Source: Chitinophaga sp. MM2321 (GTDB taxonomy: Bacteria; Bacteroidota; Bacteroidia; Chitinophagales; Chitinophagaceae). From it: 64,000 bases of DNA. The notes under the pieces were generated by a model. That model saw only the letters and a list, made by a program, of their open reading frames with translations, was not told the DNA's origin and did no database searches. Shown one piece after another: positions 54,209 to 63,608 of this stretch. Every line of letters begins with the position of its first letter. Position 1 is the stretch's first letter. Where the stretch lies: NCBI RefSeq assembly GCF_964033635.1, contig NZ_OZ035533.1, positions 62,001 through 126,000 on the forward strand, written 5' to 3'. The position numbers and the translations under genes were made by a program.

Positions 54209-54856
54209 GTGAACCAAAATATGCTGCCAGGGGGACAGGCTTTCCGGGGAATGCTGGATCATATCAACCATAACGAAAATGCACTGCTGACCGGGTTTGC
54301 TAATAAAGAAACTACGGCTTTTACAACTATTTACAACCGCTACTATATCGGGCTCCTGTCTTTTGCCCGGCGATTTGTTGTGTTGGAAATTGCGGAAGAT
54401 ATTATAGCGGAATCTTTTGTAAAGCTCTGGCAAACGCCGCATACCTTTGAAAGCCTTGCACAGATCCATCAATGGTTAAGGATTACCGTTCGCAATACCT
54501 GCCTGAATCATTTGCGCCAGCAAAAAAGCATGACAAGAAAACAGCAGGAAATGTTTGCATTGAATGAACTGGAATACGAGGATCAGTATTTCCGGGACAA
54601 AGTATATGCGGACCTTCACCACAGGATTATCGCTGAGATCGGAAAAATGCCACCCCAACAACAACATATTCTTAAAATGTTTTTCCTGGAAGAAATGAAT
54701 AATGCTGCTATTGCCGATCATTTAAAGATATCTGTACAGGCGGTTAAAAATCAGAAAGTCACTGCGCTGAAAGCCCTGAGAAGGCTATTCAGTAAGGATG
54801 AACTGATCATTTGTATGGGCATGCTCTCCACTTTTTTCCCCTGGTTTTCAAAATAG
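54209..54856 (+). CDS. ECF-family RNA polymerase sigma factor (PUL 3)
   Basis: This ECF sigma factor of up to 215 residues has region 2 (FTTIYNRYYIGLLSF, then AEDIIAESFVKLW) and region 4 (LEEMNNAAIADHLKISVQAVKNQKVTALKAL). The start is uncertain: GTG 54209, ATG 54221 or ATG 54251 (MLDHIN). It is followed by FecR and an STN-bearing SusC, the standard trans-envelope signalling set: ligand at SusC, FecR relays, sigma factor activates the PUL. Confidence 0.93.
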   Translation: MNQNMLPGGQAFRGMLDHINHNENALLTGFANKETTAFTTIYNRYYIGLLSFARRFVVLEIAEDIIAESFVKLWQTPHTFESLAQIHQWLRITVRNTCLNHLRQQKSMTRKQQEMFALNELEYEDQYFRDKVYADLHHRIIAEIGKMPPQQQHILKMFFLEEMNNAAIADHLKISVQAVKNQKVTALKALRRLFSKDELIICMGMLSTFFPWFSK

Positions 54857-54926
54857 ATACAAATTGGGCTTGTACGATTGTATTGTTTGTGTGTTCCTTT
54901 TAAGGACATCACCGGAATAATTCATT

Positions 54927-56150
54927 ATGACAGAAAAATCGGAGCGAATAAGCGAACTGATATTCCGCTTCCTCAATGAGGAGCTTTTGCCGGCAGAAGC
55001 GCAGGAGCTGGAAGAATGGCTGCAGGCGGATCTGCAAAACAGGCAATACTTTCTCTCGTTGGTGGAACCGGACAGCCTCCGGGAGGGTATTCAGCAGGCG
55101 TATACGTTGGAATCATCGCGTATTTCCGTGCAGGAACGGATATTGAAGACGATTGCGGAGGAAGCTGTACCCAAAAGGATACCGGTCCGCCGGATGGTTT
55201 TCCATCCTTACGGCTGGTGGGCTGCTGCTGCGGTGATCGCGGTATTGCTTTCTGTAGGATTATTCTTCTGGCCACAACGTACACATATCCCGCAACAGGG
55301 GCAAAGTCATGTGCCGGTCGCAGACGTGCTCCCTGCCAGCAACAAGGCGGTACTCACATTAGCAGACGGTGCTACCGTTACCCTGGATAGCACAGGGCAG
55401 CAGGTGATCAGGCAGGGCAATACTGCTATTCGTCAAAATAACGGGCAATTGGAATATGCGCCCCAGGGAGGGGAAGCTGTTGTTAGTTATAATGTGCTGA
55501 CCACCCCCCGTGGCGGCCAGTTTGCCATCACACTGCCTGATGGTAGTAAAGTATGGCTTAATTCTGCCTCTTCGTTAAGATATCCCACTGCCTTTAAGGG
55601 GAAGGATAGAGTGGTGGAGTTAAAGGGACAAGGATACTTTGAAATTGCAGCGAATGCCAGCCAGCCATTTATTGTAAAGATTCCCGGCCGGCAAAACCTC
55701 CAGGGGGAAGTACATGACCTGGAAGTACAGGTACTGGGAACAAGCTTTGATATCATGGCATATCCGGATGAAACAGCCGTCAATACCACCTTGCTGGATG
55801 GTGCGGTGAAAGTCAGGAAGGGAGCAGTAGCTCAAGTGCTGCAACCGGGCCAGCAGGCTGTTTTGAATGATAAGGACACCAATATAGCCGTATCGCTGGT
55901 GGATGTCAGTAAAGTAGTGGCATGGAAGAACGGATTTTTTGTATTCAACAACATGAATCTGCCCGCTATTCTCCGGGAGATCTCACGATGGTATGATGTT
56001 GAAATCGTGTACAATGCACCACCCAATGGAAGGCTGTATGGTGGCGGCATCAGCAGGAAAAAGAGCCTGTCCGGTATATTACGTTTCCTGGAAGCAGGAG
56101 GAACCAATCATTTCAGGATCGAAGGCAGGCAGGTAATTGTAATGCCTTAA
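54927..56150 (+). CDS. FecR-type anti-sigma factor
   Basis: This 407-residue membrane protein has a cytosolic N-terminal helical domain (residues 1-80, LIFRFLNEELLPAEAQELEEWL), one transmembrane helix near residues 92-112 (WWAAAAVIAVLLSVGLFF) and a periplasmic FecR domain (TTPRGGQFAITLPDGSKVWLNSASSLRYP, split by turns; then EVQVLGTSFDI) with a C-terminal DUF4974-like part. It holds the preceding sigma factor until signalled by the STN domain of the SusC at 56383. Confidence 0.95.
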   Translation: MTEKSERISELIFRFLNEELLPAEAQELEEWLQADLQNRQYFLSLVEPDSLREGIQQAYTLESSRISVQERILKTIAEEAVPKRIPVRRMVFHPYGWWAAAAVIAVLLSVGLFFWPQRTHIPQQGQSHVPVADVLPASNKAVLTLADGATVTLDSTGQQVIRQGNTAIRQNNGQLEYAPQGGEAVVSYNVLTTPRGGQFAITLPDGSKVWLNSASSLRYPTAFKGKDRVVELKGQGYFEIAANASQPFIVKIPGRQNLQGEVHDLEVQVLGTSFDIMAYPDETAVNTTLLDGAVKVRKGAVAQVLQPGQQAVLNDKDTNIAVSLVDVSKVVAWKNGFFVFNNMNLPAILREISRWYDVEIVYNAPPNGRLYGGGISRKKSLSGILRFLEAGGTNHFRIEGRQVIVMP

Positions 56151-56251
56151 ATCGTAGTTAATTTAAAAATATCTCTGTTCCTATATAAGGGAAAGGGCGT
56201 GCTATGCGCATCACCGAAGCTACCTCATTGTTCTATTTAAAACACACATAT

Positions 56252-56318
56252 ATGAAACCAAAAAACAAATAAGCGCCAACAAAAAAAACCGGGTCCTGAT
56301 TCGTGGTCAGGATCCGGT
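56252..56318 (+). other. Mini-ORF and hairpin between fecR and susC
   Basis: A six-codon frame (MKPKNK, 56252-56272) is followed by an A-run and a hairpin ACCGGGTCCTGA/TCAGGATCCGGT (56288-56318) with one mismatch. The T-run needed for termination lies on the minus strand. It may be a leader-control device or an antisense-direction terminator for transcripts entering from susC. Confidence 0.4.
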
Positions 56319-56382
56319 AAAAATCTGGTAAACCTGATAATCTCAGTCAGACTATTTAAGTATCACCAAACATCGCAAAAGT

Positions 56383-59300
56383 ATGTATTTAAAATTTAAA
56401 GAAAAGGTCCTATGCCCGCATAGGATATCAACCAAAATATGTCGAGTTATGAAAATGACCGCATTCATTATCCTTATTACATGTCTTCATGTGAGCGCCA
56501 CCGGGTTCGCGCAGAAAGTCACGCTATCAGTGAAGAACACCCCCCTGAAACAGGTTTTTTCCACACTACTCATGCGAACCGGTGTTTCCATTATCTATGA
56601 TGAAAGCTGGTTAGTGCATACAACGCCGGTCACGATTGATGTAAAAGATGCTACACTATTGCAGGTGCTGGACATCTGTGTCAAAAACCAGCCTATCACC
56701 TATGCCGTTGAAGACAATGATATCGTTATCATGCCTATAGTGGTAAAGCAATCATCCCTTCCCGCAGACACCATGAACAGGGTAACAGGATATGTATCTG
56801 ATGAAAAAGGTCAGCCGTTGCCCAACGTGAGCATTACCATCAAGGGTACAAGAAGAGGGACGACTTCCGATCCCGGTGGACATTTTACCATCCAGGTACC
56901 CAACCGGAAATCCATCCTGTTGTTTTCATTCATCGGTTTTGAATCAAGAGAACTTCCGGTGACATCCAATATGGATGCCGTAAATATTTTGCTCGTTCAG
57001 GCGAATGCCGGTTTAAACGAAGTAGTGGTGACTGGTTATGCCACGCAGAAAAAATCGAACTTAACCGGCGCCGTGGAAGCTATCAGCGGCAAAGTGATTG
57101 CTTCCCGTCCGCAAGGCAACGTGGGACAAATGCTGCAGGGCGTTTCTCCCGGACTAAATATCTCCACTAATAATTCCGGTGGAGAGCCGGATGCTACGAT
57201 GAATTTTAATATCCGCGGAATGGGTTCTCCTTTTATCCTGGTAGATGGGATGCCCATGAATATTAACCAGCTCAATCCAAACGATATAGAATCCATATCA
57301 GTATTGAAAGATGCCTCCTCTGCGGCTATCTATGGTGCTTATGCCCCCTATGGTGTGATCCTTATCACTACCAAAAAAGGTGGCTCCACGGATGGTAAAC
57401 CGAACCTGAGCTATAACTCCAACGTAGAATGGGCTACTCCCATCAGGCTACCCAAACCTGCTAACGGACTGGAGTTTGCCAATGCCTGGAACGATGCCAC
57501 CCGCAATTCCGATATGCCGCCTTTCTTCTCCGATGATATTGTTGAGAAGATCAAACAATACATGAACGATCCGGAGAATACGCCGGGAACTGCCCCCGAT
57601 CCGCTCGATCCAAGCAAATGGGGAAAACATGAATACGCCAACGCCAGCACAGACTGGTACAAGGCACTCATCAAAAAATGGTCATTCCGCCAGAAACATA
57701 ACCTCACCGTAGATGGAGGAAAAGATGGCCTTACTTATTATCTCTCCGCAGGATTGTATGATCACGGTGGACAAATGAAATATGGCAACGAACAGTACCA
57801 GCGATATAATATAGATGCCAAGATAAATACGAAAATCACCAAGTGGATGCAGGTGAATTTCCTTACCAAATACGCCAGGTCTAAATCAGATTATCCCAAT
57901 GATGGCTATGGGCTTAACCGCACGGTTATGTGGCATGATCTCACGCGCAGGTATGCTACGGATCCGCTGAAATATCCGAATGGCGAGTATAGTGAGATGT
58001 CGCGCGTAAACGTGTATGAGCAAGGTGGCCGCGATGTTCAGCTCAACAATGAATTGTGGTTAAGACTTGAAAGTGTGCTGGAACCGGTAAAGAACTGGCT
58101 GATCAAAGGAGACTATTCCTGGAAAAATGCCAATCTTACCAACACCGCGCATCATGCCCTGGTACAGGCTACAGGCCCGGATGGTGGCCGCTATGTGGCG
58201 TTTGATACCCGGACACCTAACGATATTGCGCAGACCAGTGATGTAGATAATTACTGGACTTACAATATCTCCACTTCTTACGAAAAAAAGTTAAATGATC
58301 ACAACGTCAAAGTATTGTTGGGGTATCAGCGGGAGTACCAGTATTATGGTGGTGTATATGGTTTGAAGAATAAACTGATTACAGATAATGTACCAGCCAT
58401 CTCTACTGCCACCGGCGATATGACCACACGGGATTATATGTCCCACTGGGCTACTGAAGGTGCTTTCTTCCGCGTCAATTATGATTACAAAGAAAAATAC
58501 CTGCTTGAAATGAATGCGCGCAGGAATGGAACATCCAGATTCGAGGATGGAAAACGTTCCGGTTTCTTTCCTTCCGTATCCAGCGGATACCGCATATCAG
58601 CCGAACCTTTCTGGCAGCCAATAAAGCCCTATATCAATTACCTGAAGCTCCGGGCGTCGTATGGTTCCCTGGGCAATCAGAATGTAGCCAATTACCTGTA
58701 TATGCCAATAATGCCCATTACGCAACAGGTGTACTGGATCAATGGGGAAACAAGTCCGGTCGGTGTGGGTGCACCGGGCATTGCCAGCGCAGGATTAACC
58801 TGGGAAACCGTTAGAACAATGGATGTCGGATTGGATGCAACGCTCTTTAATAACCGGCTGGATGTAAGTTTTGACTATTTCAAAAGACGTGTTTTCAACA
58901 TGCTGGGGACTTCCTATCCACTGCCTGCGGTGCTGGGCACTTCTGTACCGTTGGAAAACAATGCCGAAAAACTGAATACCGGCTGGGAAACTTCCCTTGG
59001 ATGGAACGATGCTATCGGAGAGTGGAAATATAATGTCAGGTTCACCATTTCAGATTACAAAGTACAGATCACGAAATGGAATAACCCCAACAAAACCTTG
59101 TCCAGCAATTACGAAGGACAGCGGGAGGGAGATATATGGGGGTATACATCCAATGGATTATTTCAGTCCCAGGACGAAATCGCCAAACATGCCAGTCAAT
59201 CGCTCTTTTACGCAAACTGGCATCCGGGAGATGTGCGGTATGAAGACCTGAACGGCGACGGCGTAATCAATTATGGCGACAGAACGCTCAATGATCATGG

Positions 59301-59823
59301 TGACCTGAGTGTGATCGGCAACGCCACACCGAGATACTCCTATGCCGTGAATCTTGGCCTGGCCTGGAAAGGCATAGACATGTCCATGTTCTGGATGGGT
59401 GTGGGAAAACGCGATGTATGGTTTAACGGCAATGTTTTCTGGGGACAACTGGGAGATGTATGGCAAAACAGCACTTTTAAGGAGCACCTGGATTACTGGA
59501 GTGAAAGCAATACCGGCGGCTATTATCCACGTCCTTATTTCAGCGGCGAAGGTGCAAAAAACAGGGAAGTGTCTTCGCTGTATCTGCAAAACGCTGCTTT
59601 CCTGCGGCTTAAATCACTGCAGGTGGGATACACCTTTCCTGACAGACTGCTCAGTAAAGCTTCCATTAAAAAAGTACGGGTATACTTCACCGGTGAAAAC
59701 CTGTTAACCTTTTCAAAGATCAAAGGCATGTTTGATCCGGAGGGTATTTTCGGCACCTATGGACAGGGTAAAATCTATCCCTTGTCTTCCATTGTTTCAT
59801 TCGGTGTAAATATTAATCTCTAA
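56383..59823 (+). CDS. STN-domain SusC/RagA-type TonB-dependent transducer (PUL 3)
   Basis: This 1146-residue protein has an extended leader typical of STN-SusC proteins (signal core MKMTAFIILITCL, cut near GFAQ, residue 44), a secretin/TonB short N-terminal domain at about 45-118, a carboxypeptidase-D-like domain at about 133-205, a TonB box NEVVVTGYA near 213, a plug (ISVLKDASSAAIYGAYAPYG) and a barrel ending VNINL. The STN domain touches FecR in the periplasm, so this protein is both importer and sensor for PUL 3. Confidence 0.95.
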   Translation: MYLKFKEKVLCPHRISTKICRVMKMTAFIILITCLHVSATGFAQKVTLSVKNTPLKQVFSTLLMRTGVSIIYDESWLVHTTPVTIDVKDATLLQVLDICVKNQPITYAVEDNDIVIMPIVVKQSSLPADTMNRVTGYVSDEKGQPLPNVSITIKGTRRGTTSDPGGHFTIQVPNRKSILLFSFIGFESRELPVTSNMDAVNILLVQANAGLNEVVVTGYATQKKSNLTGAVEAISGKVIASRPQGNVGQMLQGVSPGLNISTNNSGGEPDATMNFNIRGMGSPFILVDGMPMNINQLNPNDIESISVLKDASSAAIYGAYAPYGVILITTKKGGSTDGKPNLSYNSNVEWATPIRLPKPANGLEFANAWNDATRNSDMPPFFSDDIVEKIKQYMNDPENTPGTAPDPLDPSKWGKHEYANASTDWYKALIKKWSFRQKHNLTVDGGKDGLTYYLSAGLYDHGGQMKYGNEQYQRYNIDAKINTKITKWMQVNFLTKYARSKSDYPNDGYGLNRTVMWHDLTRRYATDPLKYPNGEYSEMSRVNVYEQGGRDVQLNNELWLRLESVLEPVKNWLIKGDYSWKNANLTNTAHHALVQATGPDGGRYVAFDTRTPNDIAQTSDVDNYWTYNISTSYEKKLNDHNVKVLLGYQREYQYYGGVYGLKNKLITDNVPAISTATGDMTTRDYMSHWATEGAFFRVNYDYKEKYLLEMNARRNGTSRFEDGKRSGFFPSVSSGYRISAEPFWQPIKPYINYLKLRASYGSLGNQNVANYLYMPIMPITQQVYWINGETSPVGVGAPGIASAGLTWETVRTMDVGLDATLFNNRLDVSFDYFKRRVFNMLGTSYPLPAVLGTSVPLENNAEKLNTGWETSLGWNDAIGEWKYNVRFTISDYKVQITKWNNPNKTLSSNYEGQREGDIWGYTSNGLFQSQDEIAKHASQSLFYANWHPGDVRYEDLNGDGVINYGDRTLNDHGDLSVIGNATPRYSYAVNLGLAWKGIDMSMFWMGVGKRDVWFNGNVFWGQLGDVWQNSTFKEHLDYWSESNTGGYYPRPYFSGEGAKNREVSSLYLQNAAFLRLKSLQVGYTFPDRLLSKASIKKVRVYFTGENLLTFSKIKGMFDPEGIFGTYGQGKIYPLSSIVSFGVNINL

Positions 59824-59833
59824 ACTTTTTGAA

Positions 59834-61564
59834 ATGAAAATAAGGTCATCATACTATATCTTTTTAATAGCAGGATTATTATTTACGGCTTGCCAGAAAG
59901 GCTTCCTGGATCAACGTCCTATGGATCAGATCTCCGAACCTGAATTCTGGAAAACAACCAGCGACCTGGAAGTTTACCTGAATAATTTTTATGCTTCCCT
60001 GCCCGACTGGGGCTCCCATAATGCGGGACCATACTGGGTAGATAACAATAGTGATAATATGGCCCCTGGCCTGTTTAATACCAGGCTGGCGGGTTTAACA
60101 ACACTCCCCAACACCGATGGTGGCTGGGGTTGGAGTAATATCCGTTCTGTTAATCTCTTTCTTGAAAAGGCCCCGCAGGCAAGTGGCGGCACAGAGAAAG
60201 ATCATTACATGGGCGAAGGATATTTTTTCAGGGCCTGGTATTATTTTGATCTGTTGCAACGCTTCGGAAACCTTCCCTGGATCGACAAAGCACTGACCAC
60301 TAATTCGGAAGAATTATACCAGGAAAGACAATCGAGAAGCGTCATTGCAGATCATATACTTGAAGATCTCGATAAGGCGATCAGTTTATTGAAAGACAAA
60401 GAGAGTGCGCCACTTTTTCGTATCAACCGTTCTGTTGCCCTGGCTTTCAAATCACGCGTGGCGCTTTTTGAAGGAACCTGGGAAAAATACCACCAGGGAA
60501 CTGCTTTTGGTGTGGAAGGCGCCAACCCCGCAAAATACCTGGAACAAGCTGCCAGCGCAGCTAAAACGTTGATGGACGGTAGAAAATTCGCCATCTTCAA
60601 TAATGGAAATCCTGATAAAGATTATTCCCTGTTATTTAATCAATCTGATTTGTCTGGCAACAGCGAGATTATTTTCTGGCGGAAATACAAGCTGGGTATA
60701 TCATCTCATAACGGTCAGCGTTATCTGGCTATCATTGCGGGTAATACAGGCATTACCCGGTCGCTGGTGCAGAGCTACCTCTGTACAGACGGACAGCCTG
60801 TTGCAGCCAGTCCACTTTACCAGGGCGATAACGGATTATTAAACGTAGTAAAGAACCGGGATGCCAGACTGAGGCAACTGATTTTTGTACCCGGCGATCC
60901 GATTACGATTGATTACAGCGGTGGTGGTGATACCTTATCAAAATTTCAAAAAGCAGCCGTCAACCTCGGCGGCGATTCCAGGGATGTTACCGGTTACCAG
61001 ATAAAGAAAGGGTGCTATCCCGATAAAACATTGCAACAGGGCGACTTCATGTCTACCACTGCACCGATCATCTTCCGGCTGGGCGAAGTATTACTGAATT
61101 ATGCAGAAGCAAAAGCTGAATTGGGTGTATTAACCCAGGCCGACCTGGATATCAGCATCAATTTATTAAGAGACAGAGCCGGCATGCCGCATCTCCTGCT
61201 CACAAAAATAGTAGCTGATCCTAACTGGGACTTCCCCGGTTTAACAGGTATCGTGAATGAAGTACGCAGGGAAAGAAGAGTGGAATTAGCCTGTGAAGGA
61301 TTCCGGCTCAATGACCTGTTACGCTGGAAAGCAGATCAGCTGATCGTGAACAGGCGCCCTAAAGGTGCGAAGTTCGTACCCGGCGATTATCCTCCCAACA
61401 CCAGTATCAGCCTGGATGCTCAGGGATACCTTGATCCTTACAAGGCTGCATTGCCCAATGGATACCAGTTCAAGCCGGAAAGAGATTACCTGAATCCGCT
61501 TCCTGCGTATGAACTTTCATTGAATGAAAAGCTGATGCAGAATCCGGGCTGGCCAAGAAAATAA
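59834..61564 (+). CDS. SusD/RagB-type nutrient-binding lipoprotein (PUL 3)
   Basis: This 576-residue SusD lipoprotein has Cys near residue 20 (LLFTACQKGFLDQRP). Signatures are GYFFRAWYYFDLL, RFGNLPW and the C-terminal NEVRRERRVELACEGFRLNDLLRW. It starts 10 bp after the susC stop and forms the lid of that transporter. Confidence 0.95.
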   Translation: MKIRSSYYIFLIAGLLFTACQKGFLDQRPMDQISEPEFWKTTSDLEVYLNNFYASLPDWGSHNAGPYWVDNNSDNMAPGLFNTRLAGLTTLPNTDGGWGWSNIRSVNLFLEKAPQASGGTEKDHYMGEGYFFRAWYYFDLLQRFGNLPWIDKALTTNSEELYQERQSRSVIADHILEDLDKAISLLKDKESAPLFRINRSVALAFKSRVALFEGTWEKYHQGTAFGVEGANPAKYLEQAASAAKTLMDGRKFAIFNNGNPDKDYSLLFNQSDLSGNSEIIFWRKYKLGISSHNGQRYLAIIAGNTGITRSLVQSYLCTDGQPVAASPLYQGDNGLLNVVKNRDARLRQLIFVPGDPITIDYSGGGDTLSKFQKAAVNLGGDSRDVTGYQIKKGCYPDKTLQQGDFMSTTAPIIFRLGEVLLNYAEAKAELGVLTQADLDISINLLRDRAGMPHLLLTKIVADPNWDFPGLTGIVNEVRRERRVELACEGFRLNDLLRWKADQLIVNRRPKGAKFVPGDYPPNTSISLDAQGYLDPYKAALPNGYQFKPERDYLNPLPAYELSLNEKLMQNPGWPRK

Positions 61565-61598
61565 TGCAGATTTCTTTTCATCCGATAAACAAAAATAT

Positions 61599-62294
61599 AT
61601 GCTCGCCTGGTTATTTTCATGTCTCTGTTATTTTCATAGCGATACTTTTTTTATCAAGGATTTACAGCCTGCAGACAGCCTTCTTTCCTACAAGGTTCGT
61701 TTGATAGCGGATAACACCATGAACATTCACCAGGCAGCTGAAGCGGTGTGGGCGCAATGCGCGGAAATCAGTCCGCTGTATGAACCGTGGCAACACATGA
61801 ATGGCGGCACTTCATTCCGGGCTTGTTATGACAGCCAGCACTTTTATTTCAGGTTCATGGTGAAGGATACCACACCGGTGAGTTTTGAGGTTGAAAACGA
61901 ATTGGCGGTGGCCGATGGAGACCGGGTAGAAATGTTTTTTTCAAAAGACAATACCCTGCAGGATTATTATTGCCTGGAAATGTCTCCCAATGGAAAGGTG
62001 CTGGATTATCAGGCTGCTTACTACCGGATATTCAATAATACCTGGAACTTAAAAGGGCTGGTCATTTCCGCATCCGCTCATGACCGCGGGTACCAGGTAT
62101 CCGGCAGTATTCCCCTTCGTTTTTTCAGGGACCTCGTTGGTGCCGGAGGATCACTGAAAGGCAGCAAAATAAGGGTGGGTGTTTTCAGGGCGGATAAAAC
62201 AGCCACAGATTTTAACTGGTTTTCCTGGATCAACCCCGGCGTACCGGAACCTGATTTTCACATCCCTGCTGCTTTGGGATTATTTGAATTCTGA
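61599..62294 (+). CDS. CBM9-like carbohydrate-binding protein
   Basis: This 231-residue protein has a short hydrophobic N-terminus (MLAWLFSCLCYF) and a beta-sandwich pattern of the CBM9-like family: ADNTMNIHQAAEAVWAQ, FRACYDSQHFYFRFMVKD, DRVEMFFSKDN, YYCLEMSPNGKVLDYQA and a C-terminal FNWFSWINPG. Members bind sugar ends or act as accessory domains in PULs. No catalytic domain is attached. It is encoded 34 bp after susD in the PUL 3 operon. Confidence 0.82.
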   Translation: MLAWLFSCLCYFHSDTFFIKDLQPADSLLSYKVRLIADNTMNIHQAAEAVWAQCAEISPLYEPWQHMNGGTSFRACYDSQHFYFRFMVKDTTPVSFEVENELAVADGDRVEMFFSKDNTLQDYYCLEMSPNGKVLDYQAAYYRIFNNTWNLKGLVISASAHDRGYQVSGSIPLRFFRDLVGAGGSLKGSKIRVGVFRADKTATDFNWFSWINPGVPEPDFHIPAALGLFEF

Positions 62295-62342
62295 TCATCC
62301 ATTTTAACATACAAATTATTTACACGTTAAAACGAACAGGCA

Positions 62343-63455
62343 ATGAACACAACAAATCATTTATTCAATCGCAGGACATTTTTAACCCGTACAACGCCGG
62401 CATTAGGTGCGTTATTGATACCAGGATTGTTTAGTAATGTATTCTCTGCTACAGCAGCATTTGAAAAACTTAAAACAAGAGGGGTAGTACTGGCTGTAGA
62501 AGACCTGGAGTCACTGGATTGGCCGTTGCTGGCCCATAAAGCGGGATTAACAACCATTGGTACGCATATCACGCCATCACAGGTATCTGCCTTTATCACA
62601 TCACCAAAGGGGCAGCAATTCCTGGCCGATTGCAGGAAATATAAAATTGAAGTAGAGCATGAACTGCATGCGATGCGGGATTTATTGCCCCGCAATCTTT
62701 TTGAAAAGAAACCCGACATGTTCAGGATGAATGAACAGGGTGTCAGGGTACCGGATTTTAATTGCTGCGTGAGTTCAAAAGATGCATTGGATATCATTGC
62801 GGAAAATGCCGTAAAGTATGCGGAAGTACTCACCCCTACTACGGGCAGGTATTTTTACTGGATCGATGATGCGGTGCCTATGTGCAAATGCAGTTCCTGC
62901 AAAGACCTGAGCGATTCAGAGCAGGCCCTTATCATCGAGAATGCCATGATCAGGGCATTACGGAGGAAAGATCCAAATGCTACATTGGCGCATCTGGCCT
63001 ATGTAAATACAATGCCTCCTCCGCAAAAAGTTAAACCGGAGCCCGGCATCTTCCTGGAATTTGCACCCATCTACCGGCAATGGGACAAACCATTGTCAGA
63101 TAGCGCCGCAGGCATTGTTGCCCCCAAGCAGGGAAGTGGCGGCATGCTGACACATGGCCAAACGATGGAACTGCTGAAAGAAAACCTGCAGGTTTTCCCT
63201 GCCGACACTGCGCAGGTGCTGGAATACTGGCTGGATGTATCGTTACAAAGCAAATGGAAAAAGCCCGCGGTGAAAGTAGACTGGCATCCCGATGTATGCA
63301 GCAGTGATATCCGTACTTACGAACAGGCCGGTATCAGGCATGTCACTACTTTTGCCGTGTACATTGATGGCGCTTATAAGAACAGGTATAAAGACCTCGA
63401 TTTTATCAATGAGTATGGGAATATTTTGAAGACAGGTAGGGTGAGAAAGAAATAA
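62343..63455 (+). CDS. Tat-exported DUF4838-like putative glycoside-processing protein
   Basis: This 370-residue protein has a twin-arginine-type leader (NRRTFLTRTTPALGA) and a TIM-barrel pattern like DUF4838 proteins. The hallmark segment YFYWIDDAVPMCKCSSCKDLS has an Asp pair and a CxCxxC cluster (residues about 174-194) that may bind metal. DUF4838 proteins relate distantly to GH20/GH67-type barrels and occur in PULs. It is probably the only enzyme of PUL 3. Tat export agrees with a metal or cofactor inserted in the cytosol. Confidence 0.75.
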   Translation: MNTTNHLFNRRTFLTRTTPALGALLIPGLFSNVFSATAAFEKLKTRGVVLAVEDLESLDWPLLAHKAGLTTIGTHITPSQVSAFITSPKGQQFLADCRKYKIEVEHELHAMRDLLPRNLFEKKPDMFRMNEQGVRVPDFNCCVSSKDALDIIAENAVKYAEVLTPTTGRYFYWIDDAVPMCKCSSCKDLSDSEQALIIENAMIRALRRKDPNATLAHLAYVNTMPPPQKVKPEPGIFLEFAPIYRQWDKPLSDSAAGIVAPKQGSGGMLTHGQTMELLKENLQVFPADTAQVLEYWLDVSLQSKWKKPAVKVDWHPDVCSSDIRTYEQAGIRHVTTFAVYIDGAYKNRYKDLDFINEYGNILKTGRVRKK

Positions 63456-63523
63456 GTTGATGCCATCAGCCCCGTTCTTCCCCGCAAAGGGGGCCTGATC
63501 TCAGTAGACACCATGACGAAATC

Positions 63524-63557
63524 AAAGCCGCATACATCGCAGGATGTAGGCGGCTTT
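63524..63557 (+). terminator. Terminator-like hairpin after PUL 3
   Basis: AAAGCCGC-a-TACATC pairs with GATGTA-g-GCGGCTTT around a 4-nt loop, giving a 14-bp stem with one mismatch. The U-tail is short. A weaker GC-rich hairpin precedes it near 63467-63501. Confidence 0.8.
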
Positions 63558-63608
63558 GTCGTTAGTTGCCGCAATTATTAATTATCTTACCTGGCAAGAA
63601 TCCGTACC

